Source: Actinomycetaceae bacterium (lineage in GTDB: Bacteria; Actinomycetota; Actinomycetes; Actinomycetales; Actinomycetaceae). Taken from it: a stretch of DNA of 64,000 bases. Position numbers and translations under genes: made by a program. The stretch covers positions 126,342 to 190,341 of the forward strand of contig JAUNLF010000004.1 in NCBI GenBank assembly GCA_030532405.1, read 5' to 3'. Positions 16,652-25,773 of this stretch are shown one piece after another; the first letter of the stretch is position 1, and the number at the start of each line of letters is the position of its first letter. A model generated the notes under the pieces. That model had not been told where the DNA came from, made no database searches, and saw nothing but the letters and a program-made list of their open reading frames with translations.

Positions 16652-17711
16652 TGCTACCTCCAGCGGTGCGGGCAGTGTTGATGTTTGAAGCTTTCGCGTG
16701 CGCGGCTACGGCGGCGCCCAGTAGGGGAGCGGAGCCTGCGAGCTCGCCCTCAAGAATGTCAATCTTTCGAATAGCGGGCAGAGCCCCGTTTGTAAATGCG
16801 GCTTTGAGGGCGTTCCACCACTCTTCGCCCGACCGCGTGACGGAGCCGGACAGGACGACGGCTTGGGGGTCAACACAGTTCGCGACTCCGGCGATGGAGT
16901 CGCCCAGTGCCGCGCCGGAGGCGATTAGGATACGGCGGGCAAGTTCCTCCCCGGCCTGCGCGGCGGCGGTGAGCTGTTTGCCACTGGTGATTTGCGGGTC
17001 GGTTTCGCGACGGCGCGCGTTGTAGAGCATGACTTGGCCGGTTCCCGAAGCTACGGACTCGATGTGTCCGGTCGCGCCGCACGAGCACGGCATTCCGGAA
17101 GCTAGCGGGTGGGGCACGTGGCCGACGTGACCGGCGGCGAAGTGGGCGCCCATGTGGATCTCGTTGCCGAGCACTAGCGCGCCGCCGATACCGGTTCCGA
17201 CCGCCACCGCTAGCACTGAATCAAAGTTGCGGGCCGCGCCGAACCTGGATTCGCCAAGCGCGTGCGCGTGCACATCGTTTAGGACCGCTACGGGCAGTCC
17301 GAACTCGGCCTCCACGCGGCCAGCCACGTCGGTTCCCGTCCAGCCTTTGATTAGGTCGGTGGCCGAAATGATCGTCCCGGCAGTCGTGTCAACCACGCCG
17401 GCGGATGCGATTCCAATCGCGTTTACAGCCCCGTCCTCGTCATTATTATTTTTGAGGGCGTGGCGGATCGCGGTGAATACGGCCTCGATGACGGCGTCGG
17501 CGCCATCCTGGGCGGGTGTGGGGATTTCGTGGATTTCGGTTAGGTCCGGAAGGGCGTCGGGCGCGGAAGTGTTTACGGTCGCGAGGGCGGATGCGATCTT
17601 GGTGCCGCCCAGGTCAACAACGGCGTAGCGGTTTTGGGCGTGCAAGAGCGGGGCATGCGAGGTCGCGGAGGCTTCTTGAGTGAAGTTCTCGCGGTTAAGG
17701 GTGCTTCCCAT
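16641..17711 (-). CDS. nanK: ROK-family kinase, probable N-acetylmannosamine kinase
   Basis: A 356-residue ROK sugar kinase that would phosphorylate ManNAc before NanE. Seen: the ATP loop DLGGTKIASAL, GIASAGVVD, the catalytic VLNDVHAHALGE with its Asp, AVGTGIGGALVLG, HVGHVPHP and a zinc-site segment CSCGATGHIES. In most ROK proteins the segment is CxCGxxGCxE; here the third ligand position is His. The ATG follows GAAGGAGC. It is the first gene of the minus-strand operon. Kinase specificity is inferred from linkage to nanE. Confidence 0.8.
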   Translation of the reverse strand: MGSTLNRENFTQEASATSHAPLLHAQNRYAVVDLGGTKIASALATVNTSAPDALPDLTEIHEIPTPAQDGADAVIEAVFTAIRHALKNNNDEDGAVNAIGIASAGVVDTTAGTIISATDLIKGWTGTDVAGRVEAEFGLPVAVLNDVHAHALGESRFGAARNFDSVLAVAVGTGIGGALVLGNEIHMGAHFAAGHVGHVPHPLASGMPCSCGATGHIESVASGTGQVMLYNARRRETDPQITSGKQLTAAAQAGEELARRILIASGAALGDSIAGVANCVDPQAVVLSGSVTRSGEEWWNALKAAFTNGALPAIRKIDILEGELAGSAPLLGAAVAAHAKASNINTARTAGGSNER

Positions 17712-17793
17712 TGCCGGCTCCTTCGCTGGCTAACGTCGTCGTTAAGGTGCAAAACCGTAGTTTGTAAACTGTGTTACAGAACATAAAGCTAAC

Positions 17794-17813
17794 ATGTCAG
17801 ACATCTTATGTCT
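17794..17813 (-). promoter_or_regulatory. Candidate regulator site upstream of nanK
   Basis: ATGTCAGACAT (17794-17804) overlaps a second inverted repeat, AGACAT-CTT-ATGTCT (17799-17813). The GT-N3-AC core is the style bound by FadR-type GntR proteins. It lies about 85 bases upstream of nanK and also upstream of the divergent glycerate kinase gene. Further GTAAAC/GTTAC elements lie at about 17760-17780. Confidence 0.35.
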
Positions 17814-17926
17814 ATGTCGTTAGGTAACTTTTTGGTCTCGGTTTGTTCACGTAAGCTGGAGGCGGCGTTTCGATCAAAGGCCAGATCGCCCAAGACAAAC
17901 TTTCGCACCGAGTGAATGGGGTTCGA

Positions 17927-19747
17927 ATGCGGATTCTCGTGGCTCCCGATTCGTTCAAGGGATCGCTATCGTCACAGCAAGCGGCAGCGGCAATACGCGC
18001 CGGCCTGCAAGACGCCCTCGCGGACGCCAATACCCTCGCGGACGTCAACGCTCCCACGACCGCCAATACCCTCACGGACGCCAACGCCGGCGGTGATCTG
18101 GAAATCGTCACCATCCCACTGTCTGACGGAGGGGAAGGATTCGTAACCGCGTACGCCACCGCGCGGGGCGCCGGCCAGATTATCGAAGTGGAAGTAGCGG
18201 ACTGTGCGGGCAATCCGCGCGTTGCAAAATACTTTTTGGAGGGCGAGCGCGCCATACTTGAAGTCGCCGAAGCCGTCGGCATCGAATACGTCGACTGGGA
18301 AACTCACGACGTGTGGCGGGCAAACACGTCGGGCGTCGGGCAAATGATCGCCGACGCGCGCGCTCGCGGGGCGCGCGAACTCATCGTCGGCCTGGGCGGA
18401 TCCGCTACCACCGACGGCGGAATCGGCATGCTGTCCGCACTGGGTGTTCGTTTCCTGGACGAGGACGGTGCGCCGGTTGCCCCAATCCCGGCGGAACTCA
18501 AAAGCATTGCGCGCGTTGACACCTCGGACTTTGACGTCAGCGGCCTGCGCGTCATCGCGGCGGCCGACGTGCAAAACCCGCTCACCGGAAGCAACGGAGC
18601 CGCCGCGGTGTTCGGCCCGCAAAAGGGAGCCACCACCGAGGACGTGGCCGCTCTAGATGAAGGTCTGCGAAACCTTGCCGCCGTCACAGACCCGGACACG
18701 CCGCGTTTTCGCGACGCGCAAGGAGCGGGAGCCGCGGGCGGGCTCGGCTGGGCACTCATGCGATTCCTTCAAGCAACCATCACCCCCGGTTTCGACATCA
18801 TCGCGGCCGCCGCGCGCCTAGACGCCCTCGTTGCCGGGTCGGACCTCGTGATAACCGGCGAAGGCAAAGTCGACTCCCAAACCCTGTCCGGCAAAGCCCC
18901 CGCAGGAATCTGGAACCTGTGTCAAAAACACGGCGTACCCCTAGTCATCTTCGGTGGAGTCATAGACGAATCCTTCACAGTCACCGCGCCGGACGGCCCC
19001 GCCCTCGTCGGCATAAATCCCCCCGGACAATCATTGGAGGACGCAATCGAAGCCGCGGAACACAACATGCGACAAGCCGCCCGCGAGCTTGGGCGGAGCA
19101 TCGCGGGGGCAGGGCAGGACGCTCCCGCCACCCCCGCGCAGAGCGCAATCATTCTTGCCGGCGGTAGCGGCCAGCGGTTGGGGGGAGTTTCAAAATCCGA
19201 CCTCACGATCGGTGGCGAGCGTTTCCTGGACCAAATCGTGCGCACCCTGCGCGAGGACGGCATCCCCGACAGTCGCATCGTCGTTGTCGGACCCGATTCG
19301 CTGCGAGTTCCCGAAGGCATCGCCCTCACATTCGAAGACCCGCCGCGCGGCGGACCGGGCGCCGGCATTTTCGCCGGACTCAAGTTTTTGGGGTACGAGG
19401 ACGTGTCTAGCGGGGCCGACGACCTCGTGCTCGTCACAACGTGCGACGCGCCGTTTTCCGCGTCAGCTCGCCGAGTACTGGTGGATGCCGTGACAGCCAC
19501 GGGCGCCGATGCGGCGGCCGTGCGCGACCGCAGCGGGGTAGTGCAGCAACTCCTTGCCGTCTACCGCGTGCAAGGCCTGCTGGAGGCCGCGCAAAAAGCC
19601 CAGCGGACCCACAACCGCGCAGTCAAAAAGCTCGTCGCCGGCCTTAACTTCGTCGAAGTGGAAGTTGATCCGCACGTAGAAATCGACGTCGACACGTGGG
19701 AAGACCTGAAGCGACTAGAGGCCGCCACGCCCTCCAAATATTTATAA
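17927..19747 (+). CDS. Glycerate kinase fused to a MobA-like nucleotidyltransferase
   Basis: A 606-residue fusion. Residues 1 to about 392 are a glycerate kinase of the GlxK/GarK type, which uses ATP to phosphorylate D-glycerate: RILVAPDSFKGSLSS, LSDGGEGF, GLGGSATTDGG (155-165), TGEGKVDSQTLSGKAP (310-325). Residues about 405-606 form a MobA-like NTP transferase: IILAGGSGQRLGGVSKSDL, PRGGPGAGIFAGL, DAPF. An Ala/Asp/Asn-rich repeat insertion (about 31-57) interrupts the kinase N-terminus. A GTG at 17912 could also start it; ATG 17927 fits the family. Why the two activities are joined is unclear. It is divergent from nanK. Confidence 0.8.
   Translation: MRILVAPDSFKGSLSSQQAAAAIRAGLQDALADANTLADVNAPTTANTLTDANAGGDLEIVTIPLSDGGEGFVTAYATARGAGQIIEVEVADCAGNPRVAKYFLEGERAILEVAEAVGIEYVDWETHDVWRANTSGVGQMIADARARGARELIVGLGGSATTDGGIGMLSALGVRFLDEDGAPVAPIPAELKSIARVDTSDFDVSGLRVIAAADVQNPLTGSNGAAAVFGPQKGATTEDVAALDEGLRNLAAVTDPDTPRFRDAQGAGAAGGLGWALMRFLQATITPGFDIIAAAARLDALVAGSDLVITGEGKVDSQTLSGKAPAGIWNLCQKHGVPLVIFGGVIDESFTVTAPDGPALVGINPPGQSLEDAIEAAEHNMRQAARELGRSIAGAGQDAPATPAQSAIILAGGSGQRLGGVSKSDLTIGGERFLDQIVRTLREDGIPDSRIVVVGPDSLRVPEGIALTFEDPPRGGPGAGIFAGLKFLGYEDVSSGADDLVLVTTCDAPFSASARRVLVDAVTATGADAAAVRDRSGVVQQLLAVYRVQGLLEAAQKAQRTHNRAVKKLVAGLNFVEVEVDPHVEIDVDTWEDLKRLEAATPSKYL
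18007..18096 (+). repeat. Degenerate in-frame repeat inside the glycerate kinase
   Basis: The block CCTCGCGGACGCCAA and close variants recur at about 18014, 18032 and 18068. They encode an Ala-Asp-Asn-Thr-Leu-rich loop absent from typical glycerate kinases. Copies include the frequent CGCCCTC heptamer. Confidence 0.6.
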
Positions 19748-19769
19748 AAACCACGCAAAGCACAGCTAT

Positions 19770-19818
19770 TGCACCGTATATGGACGGTGTACCTGAGAGC
19801 CTTCAAAACGGATATAGT
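19770..19818 (+). promoter_or_regulatory. Inverted repeat and -10 box before the HTH regulator gene
   Basis: CACCGT (19772-19777) pairs with ACGGTG (19784-19789), extending to 19770-19791 with weak pairs. TATAGT at 19813-19818 is a good -10 box whose -35 position (about 19790-19795) overlaps the right arm. The arrangement suggests repression by a dimer, possibly autoregulation. Confidence 0.4.
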
Positions 19819-19894
19819 TAAAGAACCTTAGAGACTGGCCACGCATACGAAACGTAGATATTACGCCAGTGAACGCCGTGCTAAAGAGTGAAAA

Positions 19895-20671
19895 GTGAGC
19901 GAAGCAGAACCGAAGACGCCAGGCACCGTCGACGTTCCGACCATGATCGGCAACGTTGCGGCTCTGACTCATGCGCAAAACACGACGCTCACAGCGCTTT
20001 CGAAATCCGTCACGCCAATGACGGTTGCGGAACTGGCCAGTGAACTCGGCCTGCACCACAACTCGGTTCGTGAAACGTTGGATGCGCTGGTCAAGCGGGG
20101 CCTAGTTGCGCGAAACCGTAAGGCTCCCGAAGGGCGCGGCCGCCCGTCGTGGGTTTACGAGGCCATCGCACCCGCGTCGCTGGAGAGTTTTGCGCGCCAA
20201 CTAACCTCCATGATCAGTGCGCTTACCGACTACCTGCGCGAAAACACGGATGACCCCGTCAAAGAAGCTGTGAAACTTGGCCGCATGTGGGGCGAAGAGG
20301 TCATGCTAAACACCGGCGTGCCCGACCACGCCAACATCGACCACGCGGAAGAAGCCAAACGCCTCGACGTGCACACCTCCAAGGTGCGCCTATTCCTGTC
20401 GTCCATGGGGTACGGAGCTGCTCAAACCAGCGACCCGCACGCCTTCGAACTTCGCCACTGCCCGCTACTAGGCGCGATTGAGCGTGGCCAGAAAGCGGGC
20501 GACAAGTATCCGCTCGCGTGCGCAATGCACAGGGGCCTACTCGAAGGCGTCCTTCAAACCACCGCTCACGGCCATGTCGGCGTCGAACTAAAAGCGCAAG
20601 TCCTTCCCGGCGTGTGCTCCGTGCGTTTAACCGCCACCGAACCTTCCGATTCCAAACCGTTATCAGAATAG
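19895..20671 (+). CDS. Winged-helix regulator with C-terminal cysteine domain
   Basis: A 258-residue ArsR/MarR-like regulator. The HTH is MTVAELASELGLHHNSVRETLDALVKRGLVARN (about 42-74) with the wing RGRPSWVY. The C-terminal domain has Cys189 (RHCPLL), Cys209 (ACAMHRGLLEGVL) and Cys241, a layout like SufR-type actinobacterial regulators that bind an Fe-S cluster. Metal or redox sensing is therefore likely but unproven. GTG start with a weak AAAGAG SD. It points toward the SQR-like and transhydrogenase genes, which are convergent with it and could be targets (inference). Confidence 0.75.
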   Translation: MSEAEPKTPGTVDVPTMIGNVAALTHAQNTTLTALSKSVTPMTVAELASELGLHHNSVRETLDALVKRGLVARNRKAPEGRGRPSWVYEAIAPASLESFARQLTSMISALTDYLRENTDDPVKEAVKLGRMWGEEVMLNTGVPDHANIDHAEEAKRLDVHTSKVRLFLSSMGYGAAQTSDPHAFELRHCPLLGAIERGQKAGDKYPLACAMHRGLLEGVLQTTAHGHVGVELKAQVLPGVCSVRLTATEPSDSKPLSE

Positions 20672-20736
20672 TTTTCGAGGGCGATCCTGCCGCCCCGTTT
20701 GCTTACGCGCTGCCTTGAATCTTGGCTGAACATGAC

Positions 20737-20768
20737 TTTGGGGGAGCACCTTTCGGTACTCCCCCAAA
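20737..20768. terminator. Bidirectional terminator between convergent genes
   Basis: 14-base arms (20737-20750 and 20755-20768) pair with one C/A mismatch on the plus strand. On the minus strand this becomes G-U and the loop is GAAA. It serves the HTH gene on one side and the 60-residue protein gene on the other. Confidence 0.7.
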
Positions 20769-20782
20769 ACCTTTAGTTTCAG

Positions 20783-20965
20783 TTAGCCACGACGCACGAT
20801 GTCAAGCGTGCGAAGGTTGAACGCCATAAAGCGGACTAGCTGGTAGGGCACAAAGCTGCGCTTGAAGTTGGTGAAGCGGGTCGGAAGCGGTGCACGTGCA
20901 ATGCGCTCCGCGGTTACCGGATCCAGTTCCTCAACTGTTTTCTTCGTTGCTGTCTGTTCACTCAT
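20783..20965 (-). CDS. 60-residue basic protein downstream of SQR-like gene
   Basis: I do not recognise this protein. It is short, with an acidic N-terminal third (VEELDPVTAERIARAPLP) and a basic-aromatic remainder (TRFTNFKRSFVPYQLVRFMAFNLRTLDIVRRG). The start lies eight bases after the stop of the SQR-like gene, so it is translated from the same mRNA. It ends just before a strong terminator. A partner or assembly factor for the flavoprotein is a reasonable guess from position only; it might alternatively be a membrane-surface peptide, because its second half is amphipathic. Confidence 0.65.
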   Translation of the reverse strand: MSEQTATKKTVEELDPVTAERIARAPLPTRFTNFKRSFVPYQLVRFMAFNLRTLDIVRRG

Positions 20966-20972
20966 TTTTAGA

Positions 20973-22433
20973 TCACTCCGGCAGCAGGCTCCAGCCCGGC
21001 AGGGCCTTAGCCTTGTAAATGAATAGGTAGTGGTAGAGGTTCTTTACCCAGTGGCCGAACAGGCCGAGCTCGCCCTTAGTCAGGTCGGGGTGACGACCCG
21101 TCTCGGGGTAAACCGTCTTGTCCGGTACAACCGGGTACATGATCATCGCGGCAGCGGAGCCGTTCAGCATGCTACGACCCGTGGACGCGTCACAGACAGC
21201 GCCAAGGCCACCGAGGGGAGCCTCACGCAACGGAGCGTTCGGATCCTTCAAGCGATCGAGGACGGACTCGGCAACAACCGCAGCCATCGTGCCCGACGGC
21301 TGGCCGGTGCGCGGCGGAGCCGGAGCAATCACAGTGCCATTCGGCGTCTTGTGCGGCTTCGAAATGCCGTGCGGCGGAGCGAACGCAATACCAACAGCAA
21401 ACATGTTGCCGTAAGTCTGGTTCTGGTAGGTGCGCGGCCAGTCCTTGGAACGCCACTCGTCGTAGCCCTTCGGCGTGTAGTCCGCATCCACCTTCATGAA
21501 GCCAGCCGGGTTGAAGATAACATCGGAAATGTCGTTACCCTCGCGGTCAAACGCCTTCATCGGAATACCCGTGAACGGAGGCAGAAGCATCGCGAAGTCG
21601 TAGTCGAGATCGTGCATCTCGCCATCAGAATCTTCGTACGTAAGCTTATCCGGCTCAATATTCTTAACAGCCACACCCGCAATCGACTTGACGCCACGCT
21701 CGCGGTAAATGGACTCGGTCCACAACTGCGACGTAGTCATGTAGCCATCCTGCTTGAACATCATGCCGTCCATGCCAAGGTCGCCCAGCTTAGGCTCGTT
21801 GGTGACGTACACGATTTCAGCCATGTCGCGAACGCCGTGCTGGCGGAGCTCGAAGTCAGTGTTGAAAGTGAACTCGAAAGCAGCGCCCTGACAGGTACAG
21901 TTGCCCGCACCCATGCCAATCACGAAGCGCATGCGCTCACCGTTCTTCATGCGGTTAACAGCGTTCATGAACTCCTGGCCACAAACCTCAGCGTGTGCGT
22001 CGGTGCAAACAGACTGAGTGTAGCCCTCGTCAGGTCCAAGACCCGGCGTGGCCGCAAAGTTCAGCTTCGGGCCAGTCGCGTTAATCAGGTAGTCGAACTC
22101 AACACGATCGGTCATGCCCTTGCGCGCCGGATCGGTGTATTCGAACTCCACCTGCGGGCGCGGGTTATCCGCGGTGCCCTCGGGGTAAATGTTGTGAGCC
22201 GCAGCCTGGCGGAAATCGATCCCGTACTTCTCGTACAGAGGACGTAGTTCGAAAATCACCTTTTCACGCGGCATGCTTCCGGTGCCCACCCAAATGTTTG
22301 AGGGGACCCAGTTCCACGTGGGCTTCGGCGATACGACCACAACCTGGTGTTCCGTGTCTTTTAGTTCCCTGGCAAGGATCATCGTCGCCGTGTGACCAGC
22401 GATACCTGCGCCAAGAACGACAATTTGAGCCAC
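20973..22433 (-). CDS. FAD-dependent oxidoreductase, sulfide:quinone reductase-like
   Basis: A 486-residue flavoprotein starting at GTG. Dinucleotide-binding GAGIAGHTATMILARE lies at the N-terminus, WNWVPSNIWVGTGSM and the FAD block YLINATGPKLNF follow, and a second part contains GMGAGNCTCQGAAFE, MLLPPFTGIP and MFAVGIAFAPPHG. Cys pairs VCTDAHAEVC and CTC could be redox-active. The C-terminal region HWVKNLYHYLFIYKAKALPGW is amphipathic, as in membrane-bound SQR. The closest family is type III-like SQR, which passes electrons from sulfide to quinone, but other substrates are possible. It is co-transcribed with a 60-residue protein. Confidence 0.7.
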   Translation of the reverse strand: MAQIVVLGAGIAGHTATMILARELKDTEHQVVVVSPKPTWNWVPSNIWVGTGSMPREKVIFELRPLYEKYGIDFRQAAAHNIYPEGTADNPRPQVEFEYTDPARKGMTDRVEFDYLINATGPKLNFAATPGLGPDEGYTQSVCTDAHAEVCGQEFMNAVNRMKNGERMRFVIGMGAGNCTCQGAAFEFTFNTDFELRQHGVRDMAEIVYVTNEPKLGDLGMDGMMFKQDGYMTTSQLWTESIYRERGVKSIAGVAVKNIEPDKLTYEDSDGEMHDLDYDFAMLLPPFTGIPMKAFDREGNDISDVIFNPAGFMKVDADYTPKGYDEWRSKDWPRTYQNQTYGNMFAVGIAFAPPHGISKPHKTPNGTVIAPAPPRTGQPSGTMAAVVAESVLDRLKDPNAPLREAPLGGLGAVCDASTGRSMLNGSAAAMIMYPVVPDKTVYPETGRHPDLTKGELGLFGHWVKNLYHYLFIYKAKALPGWSLLPE

Positions 22434-22486
22434 TGTGTATCCAATCGTCGATGTTTGAGAAAATTACTTGTGGAACTACGGTCGAT

Positions 22487-22496
22487 ACATCGATGT
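22487..22496 (-). promoter_or_regulatory. Palindrome upstream of the SQR-like gene
   Basis: ACATCGATGT is a perfect 10-bp palindrome 54 bases before the start. A further CGATGTTT element at 22449 repeats one half. It is a possible operator; no regulator can be assigned. Confidence 0.3.
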
Positions 22497-22598
22497 TTCA
22501 GCCGCAGTCTTGTGCCTCAGTTTATCAGCCTGGTCATGTGTAGGCGACCACACTATGAAGCTGAGGCGACATCATCATATGTTACTTCATATATGACA

Positions 22599-22642
22599 AT
22601 TTGGGGCGGTTGAAACCTTTAACAGTTCCAACCGCCCCAAAT
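22599..22642 (-). terminator. Terminator of the pntAB transcript
   Basis: A perfect 14-bp stem (22599-22612 with 22629-22642) with a 16-base loop lies 18 bases after the pntB stop. The sequence after it on the minus strand is moderately AT-rich. Confidence 0.75.
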
Positions 22643-22660
22643 CTTAGGGTTTGAAAGTGG

Positions 22661-24139
22661 CTATAGGGCGCCCAGGATGTTGTCGACTGACGCCTTCGCG
22701 TCACCGAACAGCATGTGCGTGTTCTCCTTGAAGAACAGCGGGTTTTGTACGCCCGCGTAACCGGTTGCCATGGAGCGTTTGAAGACGATGACGTCTTTCG
22801 CGTTCCACACCTTCAAAACGGGCATTCCCGCGATCGGCGAGCCGGGCTCTTCGGCCGCCGGGTTCACCGTGTCGTTCGCGCCGATAACCAAGACCACGTC
22901 TACTTCGGGGAAGTCGTCGTTAACCTCGTCGAGTTCCTTCACAATGTCGTAGGGGACCTTCGCTTCGGCCAGGAGGACGTTCATGTGTCCGGGTAGGCGT
23001 CCGGCAACGGGGTGGATGCCGAACTCGACTTCTACGCCGGCCTCACGCAGGCGCCTGGTCAGGTCCGCTACCGGGTATTGTGCTTGCGCAACAGCCATGC
23101 CGTAGCCGGGCGTGATCATGACGCGCTTCGCGTCCTTCAACATTTCGGCAACTTCGCCGGCCTGGATTTCCTGGTGGGTGCCCTGCTCTTCATCACCCGC
23201 GGTGACGGCACCGTCGGAGCCGAAGCCGCCGAGGATAACCGAGATGAACGAGCGGTTCATCGCCTTGGACATGATGTAAGACAGGTAGGCACCGGAGGAG
23301 CCGACCAGCGCACCCGTGATGATCAGCAGGTCGTTGTTCAGCATGAAGCCCGCCGCGGCGGCAGCCCAGCCGGAGTAGGAGTTCAGCATTGACACGACCA
23401 CCGGCATGTCGCCACCACCGATCGCGGCAACCAGGTGGACGCCGAAGACCAGTGCGATCACTGTCATGACGATCAGCAGTGTGGTGTTCAGCGGCGAAAC
23501 TCCGCCCTCATTAATGAAGAACACCATAAGAACGATCGTGACGATGAGGGCGATTAGGTTCAGCCAGTGGCGACCCGGAAGCATGAGGGGCGCGCCCTTG
23601 ATCTTGGCCGACAACTTCAGGTAGGCAACAATCGAACCGGTGAAGGTGACGGCGCCGATGAAGACGCCCAGGTAGACCTCGCCGAGGTGGAAGCCGCCGA
23701 GTAGTTCAGCTTCCGCGTCGGGGGCCAGGTAGGAGTTGAAACCAACCAGGACGGCCGCCAGACCCACGAAGGAGTGCAACAGTGCGATCAGTTCGGGCAT
23801 TCCCGTCATTTCGACGTTGCGTGCCTTCCAAATACCAATCACGGCGCCAATCAGCATTGCGACTGCGATCAGCAGGGCGGTGGTTAGGACACCGCGGTCG
23901 GGGCCCGACGTGAGCGCCAGGGTGATGGTTGCTACCAGGGCGATCGTCATGCCGACAATGCCGGCATTGTTGCCCTTTTGTGCGGTTTCGTGCTTGGACA
24001 GGCCAGCTAGCGCACGGATGAACAGGATCGCGGCGACGATGTACGCCAGTGCCACGCCCTTGTCGACCCAGCCCGCGTCGGCGATGGACGCGACTGTCGG
24101 TTCAAAAGATACGTTCGCGTTAGTCAGAGAAGTCAACAT
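22661..24139 (-). CDS. pntB: NAD(P) transhydrogenase subunit beta
   Basis: A 492-residue integral membrane subunit of the proton-translocating transhydrogenase, which uses the proton motive force to make NADPH from NADH. About eight or nine helices occupy residues 30-300, followed by the NADP-binding domain III with [49 protein letters not shown] and [18 protein letters not shown]. All the family hallmarks are intact. It starts six bases after the pntA stop. The domain order and length are standard. Confidence 0.95.
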   Translation of the reverse strand: MLTSLTNANVSFEPTVASIADAGWVDKGVALAYIVAAILFIRALAGLSKHETAQKGNNAGIVGMTIALVATITLALTSGPDRGVLTTALLIAVAMLIGAVIGIWKARNVEMTGMPELIALLHSFVGLAAVLVGFNSYLAPDAEAELLGGFHLGEVYLGVFIGAVTFTGSIVAYLKLSAKIKGAPLMLPGRHWLNLIALIVTIVLMVFFINEGGVSPLNTTLLIVMTVIALVFGVHLVAAIGGGDMPVVVSMLNSYSGWAAAAAGFMLNNDLLIITGALVGSSGAYLSYIMSKAMNRSFISVILGGFGSDGAVTAGDEEQGTHQEIQAGEVAEMLKDAKRVMITPGYGMAVAQAQYPVADLTRRLREAGVEVEFGIHPVAGRLPGHMNVLLAEAKVPYDIVKELDEVNDDFPEVDVVLVIGANDTVNPAAEEPGSPIAGMPVLKVWNAKDVIVFKRSMATGYAGVQNPLFFKENTHMLFGDAKASVDNILGAL

Positions 24140-24145
24140 TTAGCA

Positions 24146-25699
24146 TCAGTCCTTCTTAAACATCGCGAGCATGCGGTGCGTGACAGTGAAGCCACCAAAG
24201 ATGTTGATGGACGCCACGACAATCGCAATGAACGACAGTGTTGAAACGAGTAGGTTCCCCGACCCGACCTGCAGTAGCGCGCCGACCAGGATAATGCCGG
24301 AAATCGCGTTCGTTACAGACATGAGCGGGGTGTGTAGCGAGTGCGTCACTGCCGTAATCACGTAGAAGCCCACCACAATCGCGAGGGCCAAAACCATGTA
24401 GTGTCCAATCACCATTGAAGGTGATACGAGGACGAGGGCGGCTCCGAGCGCTACCGCGATGGCTGTCCACAGGGCGCGGTTGCGCTTCTTGCGAGCCTCG
24501 GCGCGCGACTCTTCGGCCGCGCGGGCGGCTTCTTCGGCAGGATCGGGCTTGGGTGCCGCGGGCGCTGCGGGAGCAGCGGAGACCTTAACCGGCGGTGGCG
24601 GCCACTTCACCTCCCCAACCTGGGTGACGGTGATGCCGCGGACGATTTCGTCTTCCATGTCGAGGACGAGTTCGCCGTCCTTTTCCGGCGTCATCAGCTT
24701 CAGCAGGTTCACAATGTTTTGGCCGTAAAGCTGTGAGGACTGGGCGGGTAGGCGGCCGGCAAGGTCGGTGATGCCGATGATGATCACACCGTTGTCGGTG
24801 ACGATGCGTTCGCCCGCGACGGTGAGTTCACAGTTGCCACCGTTCGCGGCAGCCATGTCAACGATGACGGAGCCCGGCTTCATGCCCGCGACGGCCTCCG
24901 CGGTAATAAGCATCGGAGACTTGCGGCCGGGCACGTTCGCCGTGGTGATCACGATGTCGGACTTCGCGGCCTGCTCGGTGTACAGGTTGATTGCGGCGTT
25001 GCGCTGGTCTTCGGTCATCTCCTTGGCGTAGCCGTCAGTGGAGACTTCCTGCGCGGTGGGGATTGCGATGAAGTTCGCGCCCATCGACTCGACCTGTTCG
25101 CCTACCTCGGGGCGCACGTCGGTTGCGTAAACTTCAGCACCCATCGAGTTAGCCGTACCGATTGCTGCGAGGCCGGCAACGCCCGCGCCGATCACGTAAA
25201 TCCGCGCGGGAGGCATTTTGCCCGCCGCGGTTACCTGACCGGTGAAGAGGCGACCGAACTCGGAGGCGGCCTCGATTACCGCGCGGTAGCCGGCAACGTT
25301 CGCCATGGACGACAGGACGTCCATTGACTGTGCGCGTGAGATTCGCGGAACAGTGTCCATCGCGAGGGCGGTGATCCTCTGGTTGGACATCGCTTCGATC
25401 AGCTCGGGGTTTCGCGCGGGTGCTAGGCGCGAGATTAGTGTGGCGCCCTCTTTCATTGAACCGAGTTGGTCCGGCGTTGGATCGTCGAGGGCGAGGACGA
25501 TGTCGGCACCCCAGACGGTGTGAGCTGACGCGATCTGTGCGCCGGCCTCTTCAAATTGGAAATCAGGATAGTTGGCCTGGTCGCCGGCGCCGGACTCGAT
25601 GGTGACGTCGTAACCTAGGCTGATTAGCTTTTTAACTGTGTCGGGAGTGGCGGCCACTAATGGCTGCGACTCCCGCTCTCTTGGCACGCCTATGCGCAC
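24146..25699 (-). CDS. pntA: NAD(P) transhydrogenase subunit alpha
   Basis: A 517-residue alpha subunit with the whole NAD-binding domain I ([80 protein letters not shown]-type end) and, after an Ala/Pro linker at about 370-405, the four transmembrane helices of domain II. Thus it is the fused form rather than the split PntAA/PntAB form. GTG start after GGAG. It is first in a pntAB operon, with a perfect palindrome upstream. It is likely to supply NADPH for biosynthesis and redox defence. Confidence 0.95.
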   Translation of the reverse strand: MRIGVPRERESQPLVAATPDTVKKLISLGYDVTIESGAGDQANYPDFQFEEAGAQIASAHTVWGADIVLALDDPTPDQLGSMKEGATLISRLAPARNPELIEAMSNQRITALAMDTVPRISRAQSMDVLSSMANVAGYRAVIEAASEFGRLFTGQVTAAGKMPPARIYVIGAGVAGLAAIGTANSMGAEVYATDVRPEVGEQVESMGANFIAIPTAQEVSTDGYAKEMTEDQRNAAINLYTEQAAKSDIVITTANVPGRKSPMLITAEAVAGMKPGSVIVDMAAANGGNCELTVAGERIVTDNGVIIIGITDLAGRLPAQSSQLYGQNIVNLLKLMTPEKDGELVLDMEDEIVRGITVTQVGEVKWPPPPVKVSAAPAAPAAPKPDPAEEAARAAEESRAEARKKRNRALWTAIAVALGAALVLVSPSMVIGHYMVLALAIVVGFYVITAVTHSLHTPLMSVTNAISGIILVGALLQVGSGNLLVSTLSFIAIVVASINIFGGFTVTHRMLAMFKKD

Positions 25700-25773
25700 G
25701 GACAGCTCCTTTGCCTATCTATTTACTCGGGGGCTCACCCTCTGTCGGGGTTTATTCCGCCAGAGGCTAACGT

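Noticed and set aside
21030-22247. A 405-codon open frame antisense to the SQR-like gene
   Set aside because: It is a shadow of the high-GC coding strand, without SD or family features.
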